This document shows positions 27,556-36,963 of a stretch of DNA of 64,000 nucleotides, one piece after another (the first letter of the stretch is position 1; each line of letters opens with the position of its first letter). The notes beneath the pieces were generated by a model. The model worked only from the letters and a program-made list of their open reading frames with translations, made no database searches and had not been told where the DNA came from. A program made the translations under genes and the position numbers. Source of the DNA: Acidovorax sp. SUPP3334 (GTDB lineage Bacteria; Pseudomonadota; Gammaproteobacteria; Burkholderiales; Burkholderiaceae_C); NCBI RefSeq assembly GCF_030159055.1, contig NZ_BQXQ01000001.1:1-64000 (forward strand), written 5' to 3'.

Positions 27556-29181
27556 ATGAACGCACTTCTTTCCGTCTCCGACAAGACCGGCATCGTTGAA
27601 TTCGCCCAGGCCCTGCATGCGCTGGGCATCCGGCTGCTGTCCACCGGCGGCACCGCCCAGCTGCTGGCCAAGGCCGGCCTGCCCGTGACCGAAGTGGCCG
27701 AGGTCACGCAGTTCCCCGAAATGCTGGACGGCCGCGTGAAGACGCTGCATCCCAAGGTACACGGCGGCCTGCTGGCCCGCCGCGAACTGCCCGAGCACAT
27801 GGCCGCGCTGGCCGCGCACGGCATCGACACCATCGATCTGCTGGTGGTGAACCTCTATCCCTTCGAAGCCACCGTGGCCAAGCCCGGCTGCACGCTGGCC
27901 GACGCGATCGAGAACATCGACATCGGCGGGCCTGCCATGGTGCGCAGCGCCGCCAAGAACTGGAAGGACGTGGGCGTGGTGACCGACGCGTCGCAGTACG
28001 ACAGCGTGCTGGGCGAGCTGAAGGCGTCGGGCAAGCTGTCGGACGCCCTGCGCTTCGGCCTGTCGGTGGCGGCGTTCAACCGCATCGCGCAGTACGACGG
28101 CGCCATCAGCGACTACCTTTCTTCCGTCACGTTCGAGGCCGAGAAGCTGGCCGAAGACTACGTGCCCGCGCGCGCCGCCTTCCCCGGCCAGAGCAACGGC
28201 ATCTTCACCAAGGTGCAGGACCTGCGCTACGGCGAGAACGGCCATCAGCAGGCCGCGCTGTACCGCGACCTGTACCCCGCGCCCGGCTCCATCGTCACCG
28301 GCGTGCAGCTGCAGGGCAAGGAACTCTCGTACAACAACATCGCCGACGCCGACGCCGCATGGGAATGCGTCAAGGGCTTCGACGTGCCCGCCTGCGTGAT
28401 CGTCAAGCACGCCAACCCGTGCGGCGTGGCGGTGGGGCTCGATGCCCTGAGCGCCTACGGCAAGGCGTTCCAGACCGATCCCACCAGCGCGTTCGGCGGC
28501 ATCATCGCCTGCAACCGCCCGGTGGACGGCGCGGCGGCCCAGCAGATCGCCAAGCAGTTCGTCGAAGTGCTGATGGCGCCCGACTTCACCGCCGAAGCGC
28601 TGGAGGTCTTCAAGGCCAAGGCCAACGTGCGGCTGCTCAAGATCGCGCTGCCGCCCGCGCTGGATGCGGCGGAATACGCGCTGGGCGGCAACACCCCCTG
28701 GCACCGCGGCCGCAATGCGATGGATGCCAAGCGCATCGGCTCCGGCATGCTGCTGCAATCGGCCGACAACCATGAGCTGTCGATGATCGACATCAAGGTC
28801 GTCACGCAAAAGCAGCCCACGCTGGAAGAGATGGAAGACCTGCTGTTCGCCTGGAAGGTCGCCAAGTACGTCAAGAGCAACGCCATCGTGTTCTGCAAGG
28901 GCGGCATGACGATGGGCGTGGGCGCGGGCCAGATGAGCCGCCTGGACTCGGCGCGCATCGCCAGCATCAAGGCCCAGCACGCCAACCTGTCGCTGGCCGG
29001 CACGGTGGTGGCGAGCGACGCGTTCTTCCCCTTCCGCGACGGCCTGGACGTGGTGGTGGATGCAGGCGCGACCTGCGTCATCCAGCCCGGCGGCAGCATG
29101 CGCGACCAGGAAGTGATCGACGCGGCCGACGAGCGCGGCGTGGCCATGGTGTTCAGCGGCGTGCGCCACTTCCGCCATTGA
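27556..29181 (+). CDS. purH: bifunctional AICAR formyltransferase/IMP cyclohydrolase
   Basis: 541 residues. The N-terminal IMP cyclohydrolase domain (MGS-like; [15 protein letters not shown], about 25-39, and [12 protein letters not shown]) is followed by the AICAR transformylase domain with the catalytic [11 protein letters not shown] (about 288-298) and the C-terminal [20 protein letters not shown]. It performs the last two steps of IMP synthesis in the cytoplasm. The start at 27556 ([12 protein letters not shown]) matches the family; the upstream ATG in the leader does not. A large hairpin follows the stop, shared with the convergent hrpW-like gene. Confidence 0.95.
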   Translation: MNALLSVSDKTGIVEFAQALHALGIRLLSTGGTAQLLAKAGLPVTEVAEVTQFPEMLDGRVKTLHPKVHGGLLARRELPEHMAALAAHGIDTIDLLVVNLYPFEATVAKPGCTLADAIENIDIGGPAMVRSAAKNWKDVGVVTDASQYDSVLGELKASGKLSDALRFGLSVAAFNRIAQYDGAISDYLSSVTFEAEKLAEDYVPARAAFPGQSNGIFTKVQDLRYGENGHQQAALYRDLYPAPGSIVTGVQLQGKELSYNNIADADAAWECVKGFDVPACVIVKHANPCGVAVGLDALSAYGKAFQTDPTSAFGGIIACNRPVDGAAAQQIAKQFVEVLMAPDFTAEALEVFKAKANVRLLKIALPPALDAAEYALGGNTPWHRGRNAMDAKRIGSGMLLQSADNHELSMIDIKVVTQKQPTLEEMEDLLFAWKVAKYVKSNAIVFCKGGMTMGVGAGQMSRLDSARIASIKAQHANLSLAGTVVASDAFFPFRDGLDVVVDAGATCVIQPGGSMRDQEVIDAADERGVAMVFSGVRHFRH

Positions 29182-29202
29182 GCGGCTGAGGCGCCCACCA
29201 AC

Positions 29203-29265
29203 GCGAAGGCCCTGCCGGCGCGGGAAAGGCAGACCCCTGCCTTCCTGCGCCGGCAGGGCCTTCGC
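29203..29265. terminator. large nested hairpin between convergent purH and hrpW-like genes
   Basis: Bases 29203-29221 (gcgaaggccctgccggcgc) are an exact 19-bp inverted copy of 29247-29265. Inside the loop a second hairpin (aaggcag/ctgcctt) forms. Outside, ggcgcccacca and tggtggcgcc extend the pairing. There is no long T-run, but the position at the meeting point of two genes fits a bidirectional terminator. Confidence 0.7.
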
Positions 29266-29284
29266 CGTGGTGGCGCCGTCTCGA

Positions 29285-30550
29285 TCAGCCGACCGTCTGG
29301 ACGGACTGGCGCACGCTGTCTGCGCCCTTGATCTTGCTGGGATCGCCCGCCATCACGTTCACCGGCGTCTTGCCGCCATCCACGTCGGTGTTGGCGATGT
29401 TGACGGTGGACTGCTTGGAGTCGAAGCGGAACGTGAAGGACTTGAGGTTCTGCAGCGTCGCATCGGACAGCTCCACATTCGCCGTGATCGGATAGCCGCC
29501 GCGGGTGACCGCCAGCTGTCCGATGTTGTCGGCGTAGATGCCCTTCAGCTTCAGATCGACGTCGCCATTGATCTGGATGGCCTTGTCGTGGCCGTTCTGG
29601 AACGACGAGTTGGTGATCTCCACCTTCGCCGGGCCGCTCGGCACGTCCTTGGACGAGAAGCCCGCCCGCTGTGCATCGGACGCGCGGTTTCCGGCGCCGT
29701 TCACCGTCACGAAATCGTCGCCGGTCTGCAGGCCGTGCACGTTGTCCAGCTTGGCGTCACCCATCAGGTGGATGCCGTCGCCGCCTTTGAACTGCAGGTT
29801 CTTGATCGAGGCACCGGGCTCGAGGATGAACATGGGCAGCTGGGTTTCCGCCGTGCCGCCACCGTTCATGCCCGGGCCGGCCTGGAACAGCTGGCCTTTG
29901 CCGTCGAACGTGGTGCCGGCAGCCACCACGATGGGCTTGTTCACTTCCACCACGCCGGTGGGCGCGCCGACCTTCATGTTCGCCGGAGGTTTCGTCACGC
30001 CCGTGGGTGATGGCGAATCCGTGGCCGGTGCCGGTGCCGGGGTCTGCGTGGGCGCGGCGCTGCCCGTGCGCGGCGGCGGGGTGGGCGACGTCGCGGGCGG
30101 TGCCGGGTGCTCCGCCGTGGGGGGCGCGGGGGCGGGCTCAGGGGCCGGCGGCGGTGGAGCCTGCGTGGGGCCGGGGGCTTGCGCCGGGGCCGGCGCTGCC
30201 GGAGTGGGCGCAGACGGTGCCGGCACTTGCGATGGTGATGGCGCCGTCGCTGGCGCAGGCGACGGGGATGACGGCGAAGGGGACGAAGAGGGCGAGGAAG
30301 ACACCGGAGACGGTGCGGCCGATGGCGATCTGCCGCCACCGCTACCGCTACCGCCGTTGTCGGACTGCTTGAGCTGCGCGGTCAGGTCTTTCAGCAGCTT
30401 TTCCAGGAAGCCCTGCAGCAGGGCTTCGATGGCCTTTTGCAAGGGCTGGCTGTCGGCGCCCGAGGTGGGGGCATTTGACGACCCGGACTGCACCTGCTTG
30501 CGGTGCGTGCTCCAGGCACTGAAGGAAGACAGGAGGTCGATGGGACTCAT
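29285..30550 (-). CDS. hrpW: HrpW-type harpin with C-terminal pectate lyase (PL3) domain
   Basis: 421 residues. The N-terminal part (1-65) is small, polar and helical (LQKAIEALLQGFLEKLLKDL), followed by a glycine/serine patch and a long Pro/Ala/Ser linker (about 75-195). The C-terminal 220 residues are a PL3 beta-helix: VVAAGTTFDGKGQLFQAGPG, LEPGASIKNLQFKGGDGIHL, DDFVTVNG, NSSFQNGHDKAIQING. HrpW proteins are exported by the type III system and act on plant cell walls. The ATG at 30550 (MSPIDLLSSF) is chosen over an upstream frame to 30703 because the latter overlaps the promoter. A perfect PIP box lies 105 bp upstream. The gene sits alone between purH and hemL. Confidence 0.88.
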   Translation of the reverse strand: MSPIDLLSSFSAWSTHRKQVQSGSSNAPTSGADSQPLQKAIEALLQGFLEKLLKDLTAQLKQSDNGGSGSGGGRSPSAAPSPVSSSPSSSPSPSSPSPAPATAPSPSQVPAPSAPTPAAPAPAQAPGPTQAPPPPAPEPAPAPPTAEHPAPPATSPTPPPRTGSAAPTQTPAPAPATDSPSPTGVTKPPANMKVGAPTGVVEVNKPIVVAAGTTFDGKGQLFQAGPGMNGGGTAETQLPMFILEPGASIKNLQFKGGDGIHLMGDAKLDNVHGLQTGDDFVTVNGAGNRASDAQRAGFSSKDVPSGPAKVEITNSSFQNGHDKAIQINGDVDLKLKGIYADNIGQLAVTRGGYPITANVELSDATLQNLKSFTFRFDSKQSTVNIANTDVDGGKTPVNVMAGDPSKIKGADSVRQSVQTVG

Positions 30551-30618
30551 GCGTGCTCGCGATCTCGGCGGAACGAGCCACCGTTGAAATGCCACGCAAC
30601 ATGCGTGGCTTCGCAAAC

Positions 30619-30679
30619 ACTGTGCGCCTGCCCTCGGCGTCACTGTGCGGCGGCGCGAAGCCACCTGCGGCGACCCGAA
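30619..30679 (-). promoter_or_regulatory. PIP box and -10 element of the hrpW-like gene
   Basis: Minus strand: TTCGG (30679-30675), 15 bases, TTCGC (30659-30655), 30 bases, CACAGT (30624-30619). It matches TTCGB-N15-TTCGB-N30-YANNNT exactly. It has the same 30-base spacer as the effector promoter at 8948-9008. The leader to the ATG at 30550 is about 62 bases. Confidence 0.9.
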
Positions 30680-30741
30680 GCGCCGAGCGGCGCCCATCGG
30701 CAATCCAGGTAGGGGCCTGTGGTGGCGGGTCGTGGCGGGTG

Positions 30742-32055
30742 TTATCCGGCGGCGAGCGTGCGAAAGACGGCGCGCGCCGCAGCCACGGTTTCCTCGATGT
30801 CCTGCGCCGTGTGGGCGCTGCTCACGAAGCCGGCTTCATACAGGGCGGGCGCGATGTAAACGCCGCGGTCCAGCAAGCCATGGAACAGCGTGTTGAAGCG
30901 CGTGCCGTCCGTGCCCATCACCGTCGGGTAGTTCTGCGGCAATTCGGACAGCAGGAAGAAGCCGAACATGCCGCCTTCGCAATCGGCGCTGAAGGGCACG
31001 CCTTCCGCCTGCGCGGCCTGCGCCAGCCCTTCGATCAGCGAGCGGGTGCGCGCGCCCAGGGCTTCGTAGAAGCCCGGCCGGCCGATCTCGCGCAGCGTGG
31101 CCAGCCCGCAGGCCGTGGCCACCGGATTTCCCGACAGGGTGCCCGCCTGATAGACCGGGCCCAGCGGTGCCAGGTGCTCCATGATGGCGCGCGGCCCGCC
31201 GAAAGCCGCCAGCGGCATGCCGCCGCCGATCACCTTGCCCAGCACCGTGAGGTCGGGCTTGAAGCCGGGAATGCTCCGGGCGTACAGGCTCTGCGCGCTC
31301 CCGAGCGCCACGCGGAAACCCGTCATGACTTCATCGAACACCAGCAGCGCGCCGTATCGGGTGCACAGCTCGCGGCAGCGCTGCATGAACGGCACGCTGG
31401 CGCGCACGAAGTTCATGTTGCCGGCGATCGGCTCGATCATCAGGCAGGCCAGGTCGCTGCCATGCAGTGCGAAGGCCTCTTCCAGTTGCGCGATGTCGTT
31501 GTATTCCAGCACCAGGGTGTGCTGCACCACCTCGGCCGGCACGCCCGCGCTCGTGGCGTGGCCGAAGGTGGCCAGGCCCGAGCCGGCCTTGACCAGCAGC
31601 GCGTCGGCATGGCCGTGGTAGCAGCCGTTGAACTTGATGATCTTGCTGCGCCCCGTGGCGCCGCGCGCCAGTCGGATGGCGCTCATGCCGGCCTCGGTGC
31701 CCGAGCTGACAAGGCGGATCATCTCCATCGAAGGCACGTGGCCGATGATGGCTTCGGCCAGTTCGACCTCGCGCTCGGTCGGGGCGCCGAAGCTGAAGCC
31801 GTCCAGTGCGGCCTTCTGCACCGCCTCCAGCACGGCCGGGTGGCCGTGTCCCAGGATCATCGGCCCCCAGGAGCCGATGTAGTCGATGAAGCGCTGGCCG
31901 TTGGCGTCCCAGAAATAGGCGCCCTGGGCGCGCTGCACGAAGCGCGGCGTGCCGCCCACGGCCTTGAAGGCCCGCACGGGCGAGTTGACGCCGCCGGGAA
32001 TGAGCGCCTTGGCGCGTTCGAACAGGGAGAGATTGAGGTCAGTGCTGGGTGTCAT
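30742..32055 (-). CDS. hemL: glutamate-1-semialdehyde 2,1-aminomutase
   Basis: 437 residues. A class III aminotransferase fold with [12 protein letters not shown] at the N-terminus (about 19-30), the PLP pocket [15 protein letters not shown], the aspartate in [11 protein letters not shown] and the Schiff-base lysine in [16 protein letters not shown] (about residue 270). It converts glutamate semialdehyde to 5-aminolevulinate for heme. It overlaps the upstream thiD-like gene by 17 bases, so the two are co-transcribed and probably translationally coupled. Confidence 0.95.
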   Translation of the reverse strand: MTPSTDLNLSLFERAKALIPGGVNSPVRAFKAVGGTPRFVQRAQGAYFWDANGQRFIDYIGSWGPMILGHGHPAVLEAVQKAALDGFSFGAPTEREVELAEAIIGHVPSMEMIRLVSSGTEAGMSAIRLARGATGRSKIIKFNGCYHGHADALLVKAGSGLATFGHATSAGVPAEVVQHTLVLEYNDIAQLEEAFALHGSDLACLMIEPIAGNMNFVRASVPFMQRCRELCTRYGALLVFDEVMTGFRVALGSAQSLYARSIPGFKPDLTVLGKVIGGGMPLAAFGGPRAIMEHLAPLGPVYQAGTLSGNPVATACGLATLREIGRPGFYEALGARTRSLIEGLAQAAQAEGVPFSADCEGGMFGFFLLSELPQNYPTVMGTDGTRFNTLFHGLLDRGVYIAPALYEAGFVSSAHTAQDIEETVAAARAVFRTLAAG

Positions 32056-32986
32056 GGGGTGGCATCACGAAGCCGTCGGTGGCGGTGGGGTCGGTCAGGG
32101 GCTCGTCGTCTTCCTCGTCGTCGTCGGGCTGCGCCCAGAACATGCGGTCGGGAAGGATGTGGCCCATGCCGGGGCGAAAACCCGCATCCAGGCAGCGGTC
32201 CAGGTAGGCCAGCGCCTCGCTCGTCGCCTCGCCCAGGTCATTGCCGCTGGCCACCAGCGCCGCCAGGGCGGCCGAAAGCGTGTCGCCCGCGCCGGCGAAC
32301 GTGGCTTCGAACAGCTCGAACTTGCCGCTGCCCAGCACGGTCTGCGGGGACGCCAGAACGTTCTCCACGAACTGCTCCGGCGCGGGGATGCCTGTTACAA
32401 GTAAGTAGGGAACTCCGAGCTCGGACGCCGCCATGGCGAGGTCCCGCGCGGACGGCCTCTTGCTGCCGGTCCAGTCCGGCAGCAGCCATCGGCACAGCGT
32501 GCTGTGGTTTCCAACCAACAGCGAAGCCTGGGGCAAAAGCAGTTCCTGAAACGCGTCGAGGTACTGGTCGATGAGGTCTTCCCGCCACCAGGACAGGTTG
32601 GGCATGTACGCGATGAGGGGCACATCGTCGTAGTCGGAGGCGACCGAGGCGATGGCGCTGAGGTTCTCGGGGCTGCCCACGAACCCCACCTTGATGGCCT
32701 GTACGGTGAGGTCTTCCAGCACGGTACGGGCCTGCTCGGCCACCGCTTCGTCGTCGAAGGCGTAGTGATCGAAGATCTCGGCCGTGTCGCGGACGTAGGC
32801 GCCCGTGGCGATCGCGATGGGGTGCCCGCCGACGGAGGCGATGGTGACGATGTCGGCCGTCAGCCCGCCGGCACCGCTCGGGTCGTTGGCGTTGAACACC
32901 ATGACGCAGGCCGGCGTGGCCGCGTCTTCGGAGGCCTCATCGGGCGTGGAGGGAAGTTCGGGAGGGAGGGGGGAATCTGTGGTCAT
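32039..32986 (-). CDS. thiD: hydroxymethylpyrimidine/phosphomethylpyrimidine kinase (ThiD type)
   Basis: 315 residues. A ribokinase-fold kinase: [17 protein letters not shown] (about residues 29-45) is the substrate-binding motif, and [15 protein letters not shown] (about 229-243) holds the catalytic aspartate and anion hole. Long acidic N- and C-terminal tails (DDDEEDDEP) are additions to the core. It phosphorylates HMP and HMP-P in thiamine synthesis. The start at 32986 is preferred over a longer reading. It is divergent from the rubredoxin gene. Confidence 0.88.
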   Translation of the reverse strand: MTTDSPLPPELPSTPDEASEDAATPACVMVFNANDPSGAGGLTADIVTIASVGGHPIAIATGAYVRDTAEIFDHYAFDDEAVAEQARTVLEDLTVQAIKVGFVGSPENLSAIASVASDYDDVPLIAYMPNLSWWREDLIDQYLDAFQELLLPQASLLVGNHSTLCRWLLPDWTGSKRPSARDLAMAASELGVPYLLVTGIPAPEQFVENVLASPQTVLGSGKFELFEATFAGAGDTLSAALAALVASGNDLGEATSEALAYLDRCLDAGFRPGMGHILPDRMFWAQPDDDEEDDEPLTDPTATDGFVMPPHDTQH

Positions 32987-33044
32987 GGCGCCGCACCAGC
33001 GTAACGGTTGGCACGGAAACTGCCTTCCCGTTGAGATGCTTGGA

Positions 33045-33050
33045 TACAAT
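33045..33050 (+). promoter_or_regulatory. probable -10 element of the rubredoxin-pil operon
   Basis: TACAAT 32 bases before the rubredoxin GTG. The -35 is not clear. Confidence 0.4.
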
Positions 33051-33081
33051 CGTTGCATTCTATGTGAAGGCCATTTAAGCT

Positions 33082-33255
33082 GTGACGGACCCTAAAACCT
33101 GGATGTGCTTGATTTGCGGTTGGATATATGACGAGGCCGCGGGTTCTCCTGAGGACGGAATATCGCCCAATACGCCCTGGGATCAAGTGCCCATGAATTG
33201 GACCTGTCCGGAGTGTGGTGCACGCAAAGAAGACTTCGAAATGGTCCAGATCTGA
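33082..33255 (+). CDS. rubredoxin
   Basis: 57 residues starting at GTG. The two iron-binding pairs are CLIC (residues 9-12) and CPEC (42-45), with the hydrophobic core residues WIYDEAAG and ISPNTPWDQVP between. It holds one Fe(Cys)4 centre and carries single electrons in the cytoplasm. The usual annotated rubredoxin length is 54-57. It lies 42 bp upstream of pilG and is probably the first gene of that transcript, as in other Burkholderiales. Confidence 0.93.
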   Translation: MTDPKTWMCLICGWIYDEAAGSPEDGISPNTPWDQVPMNWTCPECGARKEDFEMVQI

Positions 33256-33297
33256 GGCGCGGCTCCTGCCAGCGTTGTTCTTTCCCCTTCAGGAGCG

Positions 33298-33705
33298 GTG
33301 ACGAAATTGACTACAACAGGCGCATCCTTCAAGGTGCTCGTCGTGGATGACAGCAACACCATCCGCCGCAGCGCAGAAATCTTCCTCAAGCAGGGCGGCC
33401 ACGAAGTGCTGCTCGCGGACGACGGCTTCGATGCCTTGGCCAAGGTCAACGATTACCAGCCCCAGCTGATCTTCTGCGACATCCTGATGCCCAAGCTGGA
33501 CGGTTACCAGACCTGCGCCATCATCAAGCGCAATGCGCGCTTCGCCGACACGCCCGTCGTCATGCTTTCCTCCAAGGACGGCGTTTTCGACAAGGCGCGC
33601 GGACGCATGGTGGGCTGCCAGGAATATCTCACCAAACCATTTACCAAAGACCAGCTGCTGAAGGCCGTACAGCAGTTCGGTAATGCCCAACAAGGAGCGA
33701 TGTAA
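33298..33705 (+). CDS. pilG: twitching-motility response regulator PilG
   Basis: 135 residues, a single receiver domain: acidic pair in LVVDDSNTIR (about 14-23), phospho-acceptor aspartate in FCDILMPKLDGYQ (near residue 61), threonine/serine in VVMLSSKDG and lysine in YLTKPF. It receives phosphate from ChpA and controls pilus extension. The GTG at 33298 is only two bases from AGGAG, so TTG at 33307 (spacing 11) may be the real start. Its last base overlaps the first base of the pilH start. Confidence 0.92.
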   Translation: MTKLTTTGASFKVLVVDDSNTIRRSAEIFLKQGGHEVLLADDGFDALAKVNDYQPQLIFCDILMPKLDGYQTCAIIKRNARFADTPVVMLSSKDGVFDKARGRMVGCQEYLTKPFTKDQLLKAVQQFGNAQQGAM

Positions 33706-34070
33706 TGCCTATCCAGAAAGTACTGGTCGTTGACGACTCGAAGACCGAGTTGATGTTCCTGACCGACTTGCTGCAGAAAAAGGGCATGCAGGTGCGGACC
33801 GCGGAAAACGCCGAGGAAGCCTTCCGCCGTCTGGCCGAAGAAAAGCCCGACCTGATCCTCATGGACGTCGTGATGCCTGGCCAGAACGGCTTTCAGCTCA
33901 CCCGCGCCATCACCCGCGATCCCCAGTTCGCCGATGTGCCGATCATCATGTGCACCAGCAAGAACCAGGAAACCGACCGGGTGTGGGGCATGCGCCAGGG
34001 CGCTCGCGGCTACATCACCAAGCCGGTGGATCCTGCCGAGCTGCAAGCCAAGATCGACGCACTGAACTAA
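33705..34070 (+). CDS. pilH: twitching-motility response regulator PilH
   Basis: 121 residues, a stand-alone receiver: LVVDDSKTELMFL (residues 7-19), phospho-acceptor in LILMDVVMPGQNGF (about residue 52), IIMCTSKNQETDRVWG and YITKPVDP. In the Pil-Chp system PilH counteracts PilG and tunes retraction. It overlaps pilG by one base and precedes pilI by 17 bp. Confidence 0.93.
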   Translation: MPIQKVLVVDDSKTELMFLTDLLQKKGMQVRTAENAEEAFRRLAEEKPDLILMDVVMPGQNGFQLTRAITRDPQFADVPIIMCTSKNQETDRVWGMRQGARGYITKPVDPAELQAKIDALN

Positions 34071-34087
34071 AAGCGGCCGCACCGTCC

Positions 34088-34615
34088 ATGGCCAACCGTG
34101 AAGCGCTGAGAGAGCTCCAGACCCGCCTTGCCGCCCGGCTGCAGGCGGCTCGGGGCGAGGGTGTGTCCGTGTCGTCCTGGCTGGCCGTCGAGTCGGCGGG
34201 GCGCCGTTTCCTGCTGCCGCTGGGTCAGTCGGGAGAGATCTTTCCCTGGGCGGGCGTGCAGTCCGTCCCCTATACCCACGCTTGGTTCCTCGGGGTCGCC
34301 AATCTGCGCGGCTCCCTGATCGGCGTGGTCGATCTGGCGGGCTTGCTGGGCCTGCCCTCCACCCGCACCGAACAGACGCTGGCCGACGCCAGCCTGCTGG
34401 CTTTCAATGCGGTGCTCGACGTGAATGCCGCTCTGCTCGTGGACCGGCTGGCCGGCCTGCGCGGCACGGAAGCCTTCGTTTCCTCCGAGCCGCCCGCCGA
34501 AGACGCGCCGCCGTTCTACGGCACCTTGTATCTGGACTCCCAGGGAGTCCAATGGCAGGAGCTCAACTTGCAAGCCCTGTCCCAACACCCCGCATTCCTC
34601 AGCATCAGTGCTTGA
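34088..34615 (+). CDS. pilI: CheW-like coupling protein PilI
   Basis: 175 residues with one CheW domain (LPLGQSGEIFPWAGVQSVPY, about 42-61; FLGVANLRGSLIGVVDLAGL, about 69-88). It couples the PilJ receptor to the ChpA kinase. ATG 34088 (MANREALREL) starts the family sequence; a longer reading that overlaps pilH is rejected. pilJ starts 21 bp after its stop. Confidence 0.92.
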   Translation: MANREALRELQTRLAARLQAARGEGVSVSSWLAVESAGRRFLLPLGQSGEIFPWAGVQSVPYTHAWFLGVANLRGSLIGVVDLAGLLGLPSTRTEQTLADASLLAFNAVLDVNAALLVDRLAGLRGTEAFVSSEPPAEDAPPFYGTLYLDSQGVQWQELNLQALSQHPAFLSISA

Positions 34616-34636
34616 GTTTTTCTGTAAGGCCGCACC

Positions 34637-36916
34637 ATGTCCGTCGTCAACCCATTTGCAAAAATGTTCAACCGCAAGCCCGCTGAGCCGGACGCCAACC
34701 TGGGGCTTTCGGGAGGGGATGCCGGGCTGGATCCGTTGACGGCCGACGCGTCCTCGCTGCGCGACTCCTACCAGGCCGACGCCATGAACAGCGTGCAGGG
34801 CGACCCCGCCGCGATTTCGCAGTTCTCCGAAGGCGAGTTGGCCGACGAGGACCTGATCTCGCTGCCGCTGCTGGGCCGCGCCACGGCCGCGAGCCACCAG
34901 CGCCGCCTGCTGATGCTGCTGGCCATCGGCGTGATCGTGCTGGCGGTGATCGCCGGCTGGGTGCTCCAGCAGGCCGACCGTTCGGCGCAGCAGCTGGCGG
35001 CCACCGGCCAGTCGCTGATGCAGTCGCAGCGCCTTGCCAAGTCCGTCTCCCAGGCGCTGGTGGGCAGCCCGCAGGCCTTCCCTGACGTGATGGAAAGCTC
35101 GGGCTCCCTGGCGCGCGACGTGCGCGCCCTGAACAGCGGCGACAACGAGCGCAACGTGCAAGCCCTGGGCGAGCAATTCAAGCCCGACCTGGAAGCCGTG
35201 ACGCCCCTGATGGAGCGCGCCGAGCGCAACGCCAGCGTGGTGATGGGCCAGCAGAAGATCCTGACGCAGGTGGGCGACGCGCTTCGCACCATCAACCGCC
35301 AGTCGTCCGACCTGCTGGAAATCGCCGAGACGATTTCGTCGCTCAAGCTGCAACAGAACGCGCCCGCCGCTGAAATCTCCGCAGCCGGCCAGCTGGTGAT
35401 GCTGACCCAGCGCATCGGCAAGTCCGCCAACGAATTCCAGACCACCGAAGGCGTGAGCCCCGAGGCGGTGTTCCTGCTGGGCAAGGACTTGAACTCGTTC
35501 AAGGAAATCGCCCAGGGCATGCTGGACGGCAGCGCCGATCTCCGTCTGGCCGCGACCAAGGATGCCCAGACCCGCGAGCAACTGGAAAGCCTGATCAAGC
35601 TCTATGAGCAGACCCGTTCGCAGGCCAGCGCCATTCTGGGCAACCTGCAAGGTCTGGTGTCGGCCCGTGAAGCGCAGTCCGCCATCATTGCCGACAGCGA
35701 ACCGCTGCGCCGCCAACTGGAAGGCCTGCAGAGCAAGCTGTCGTCCCAGACGGGCCTGGGTGCCGGGCAGTTCGCTGCGCTGGTCGTCGCGGGTCTGTTC
35801 GTGCTGTTGTGCGGTATCGGCATTTCGCGCGTCCAGCTGATGGACAGCCGCTCGCGCCAGTCCTCTGCCGAATCGCAGCAAAAGGACGCCCGCCGCCAGG
35901 AGCAGGAAGCCAAGCGCGTGAACGACGCCAACCAGGCCGCCATTTTGCGTTTGATGAACGAACTGCAATCGGTCGCTGAAGGCGACTTGACGCAGGAAGC
36001 CACCGTGACCGAAGACATCACGGGCGCCATCGCCGACTCGGTGAACTACACGGTGGAAGAGTTGCGCCAACTGGTGGGCAGCGTGCAGAACACGGCGACC
36101 CGCGTGGCCCAGACGACGTCCCAGGTGGACAGCACCTCGACCGAACTGCTGGCCGCTTCGACCGAACAGCTGCGCGAAATTCGCGAAACCGGCCGCTCGG
36201 TGCTCGACATGGCGAGCCGAATCAACGAAGTGTCCACGCAAGCGCAGGAATCGGCTTCGGTGGCGCGCCAATCGCTGCAAGCCGCCGACTCGGGTCTGCA
36301 AGCCGTGCAGAACGCCATCGGCGGTATGAACTCCATCCGCGACCAGATCCAGGACACGTCCAAGCGGATCAAGCGGCTGGGCGAATCGTCCCAGGAGATC
36401 GGTGAAATCACCGAGCTGATTTCCGACATTACCGAGCAGACGAACGTGCTGGCGCTGAACGCGGCCATCCAGGCCGCCTCCGCCGGTGAAGCCGGTCGCG
36501 GCTTCTCGGTGGTGGCGGAAGAAGTGCAGCGGCTGGCTGAACGCTCCGCCGATGCGACGCGCCAGATTTCCGCGCTGGTGAAGGCCATTCAGACCGACAC
36601 CCAGGATGCCGTGGCCGCTATGGAGCGTTCCACGCAGGGTGTGGTGGAAGGGGCCCGACTGTCCGACAGCGCCGGTACGGCTTTGACCGAGATCGACCGC
36701 GTGTCGCGCCGCCTGGCGGACCTGATCGAGCAGATTTCGTCGTCCACGTCCCGCGAAGCCGAACTGGCCAACGAAGTGGCCGACAACATCCAGCACATTT
36801 TTGCGGTGACCGAGCAGACTGGTGAAGGCACCCGCACGACGGCGCAGCAGGTGCGGGAGCTGTCGCACATGGCTGAAGAACTGCGCCAGTCGGTTGCACG
36901 TTTCAAGATCGCCTGA
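34637..36916 (+). CDS. pilJ: methyl-accepting chemotaxis protein PilJ
   Basis: 759 residues. A cytoplasmic N-terminal stretch of about 88 residues is followed by a first membrane span (LLMLLAIGVIVLAVIAGWVL, about 91-110), a periplasmic sensor region (about 112-370), a second span (FAALVVAGLFVLLCGIGI, about 377-394), a HAMP-like linker and the signalling domain with hairpin tip TEQTNVLALNAAIQAASAG (about 597-615). It senses surface or pilus-related cues and controls ChpA through PilI. It is 47 bp upstream of chpA. Confidence 0.94.
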   Translation: MSVVNPFAKMFNRKPAEPDANLGLSGGDAGLDPLTADASSLRDSYQADAMNSVQGDPAAISQFSEGELADEDLISLPLLGRATAASHQRRLLMLLAIGVIVLAVIAGWVLQQADRSAQQLAATGQSLMQSQRLAKSVSQALVGSPQAFPDVMESSGSLARDVRALNSGDNERNVQALGEQFKPDLEAVTPLMERAERNASVVMGQQKILTQVGDALRTINRQSSDLLEIAETISSLKLQQNAPAAEISAAGQLVMLTQRIGKSANEFQTTEGVSPEAVFLLGKDLNSFKEIAQGMLDGSADLRLAATKDAQTREQLESLIKLYEQTRSQASAILGNLQGLVSAREAQSAIIADSEPLRRQLEGLQSKLSSQTGLGAGQFAALVVAGLFVLLCGIGISRVQLMDSRSRQSSAESQQKDARRQEQEAKRVNDANQAAILRLMNELQSVAEGDLTQEATVTEDITGAIADSVNYTVEELRQLVGSVQNTATRVAQTTSQVDSTSTELLAASTEQLREIRETGRSVLDMASRINEVSTQAQESASVARQSLQAADSGLQAVQNAIGGMNSIRDQIQDTSKRIKRLGESSQEIGEITELISDITEQTNVLALNAAIQAASAGEAGRGFSVVAEEVQRLAERSADATRQISALVKAIQTDTQDAVAAMERSTQGVVEGARLSDSAGTALTEIDRVSRRLADLIEQISSSTSREAELANEVADNIQHIFAVTEQTGEGTRTTAQQVRELSHMAEELRQSVARFKIA

Positions 36917-36963
36917 CGCGCGGACCCATCAACGAACTGGCTCGTGGAGCCGGGGACGAATCC

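Noticed and set aside
29285..30703. longer start of the hrpW-like gene at 30703
   Set aside because: The extra 51 residues would be encoded by the PIP box, the -10 element and the leader, upstream of or across the expected transcription start.
34067..36868. 933-codon frame antisense to pilJ
   Set aside because: It has shadow composition without motifs; pilJ is unmistakable on the other strand.
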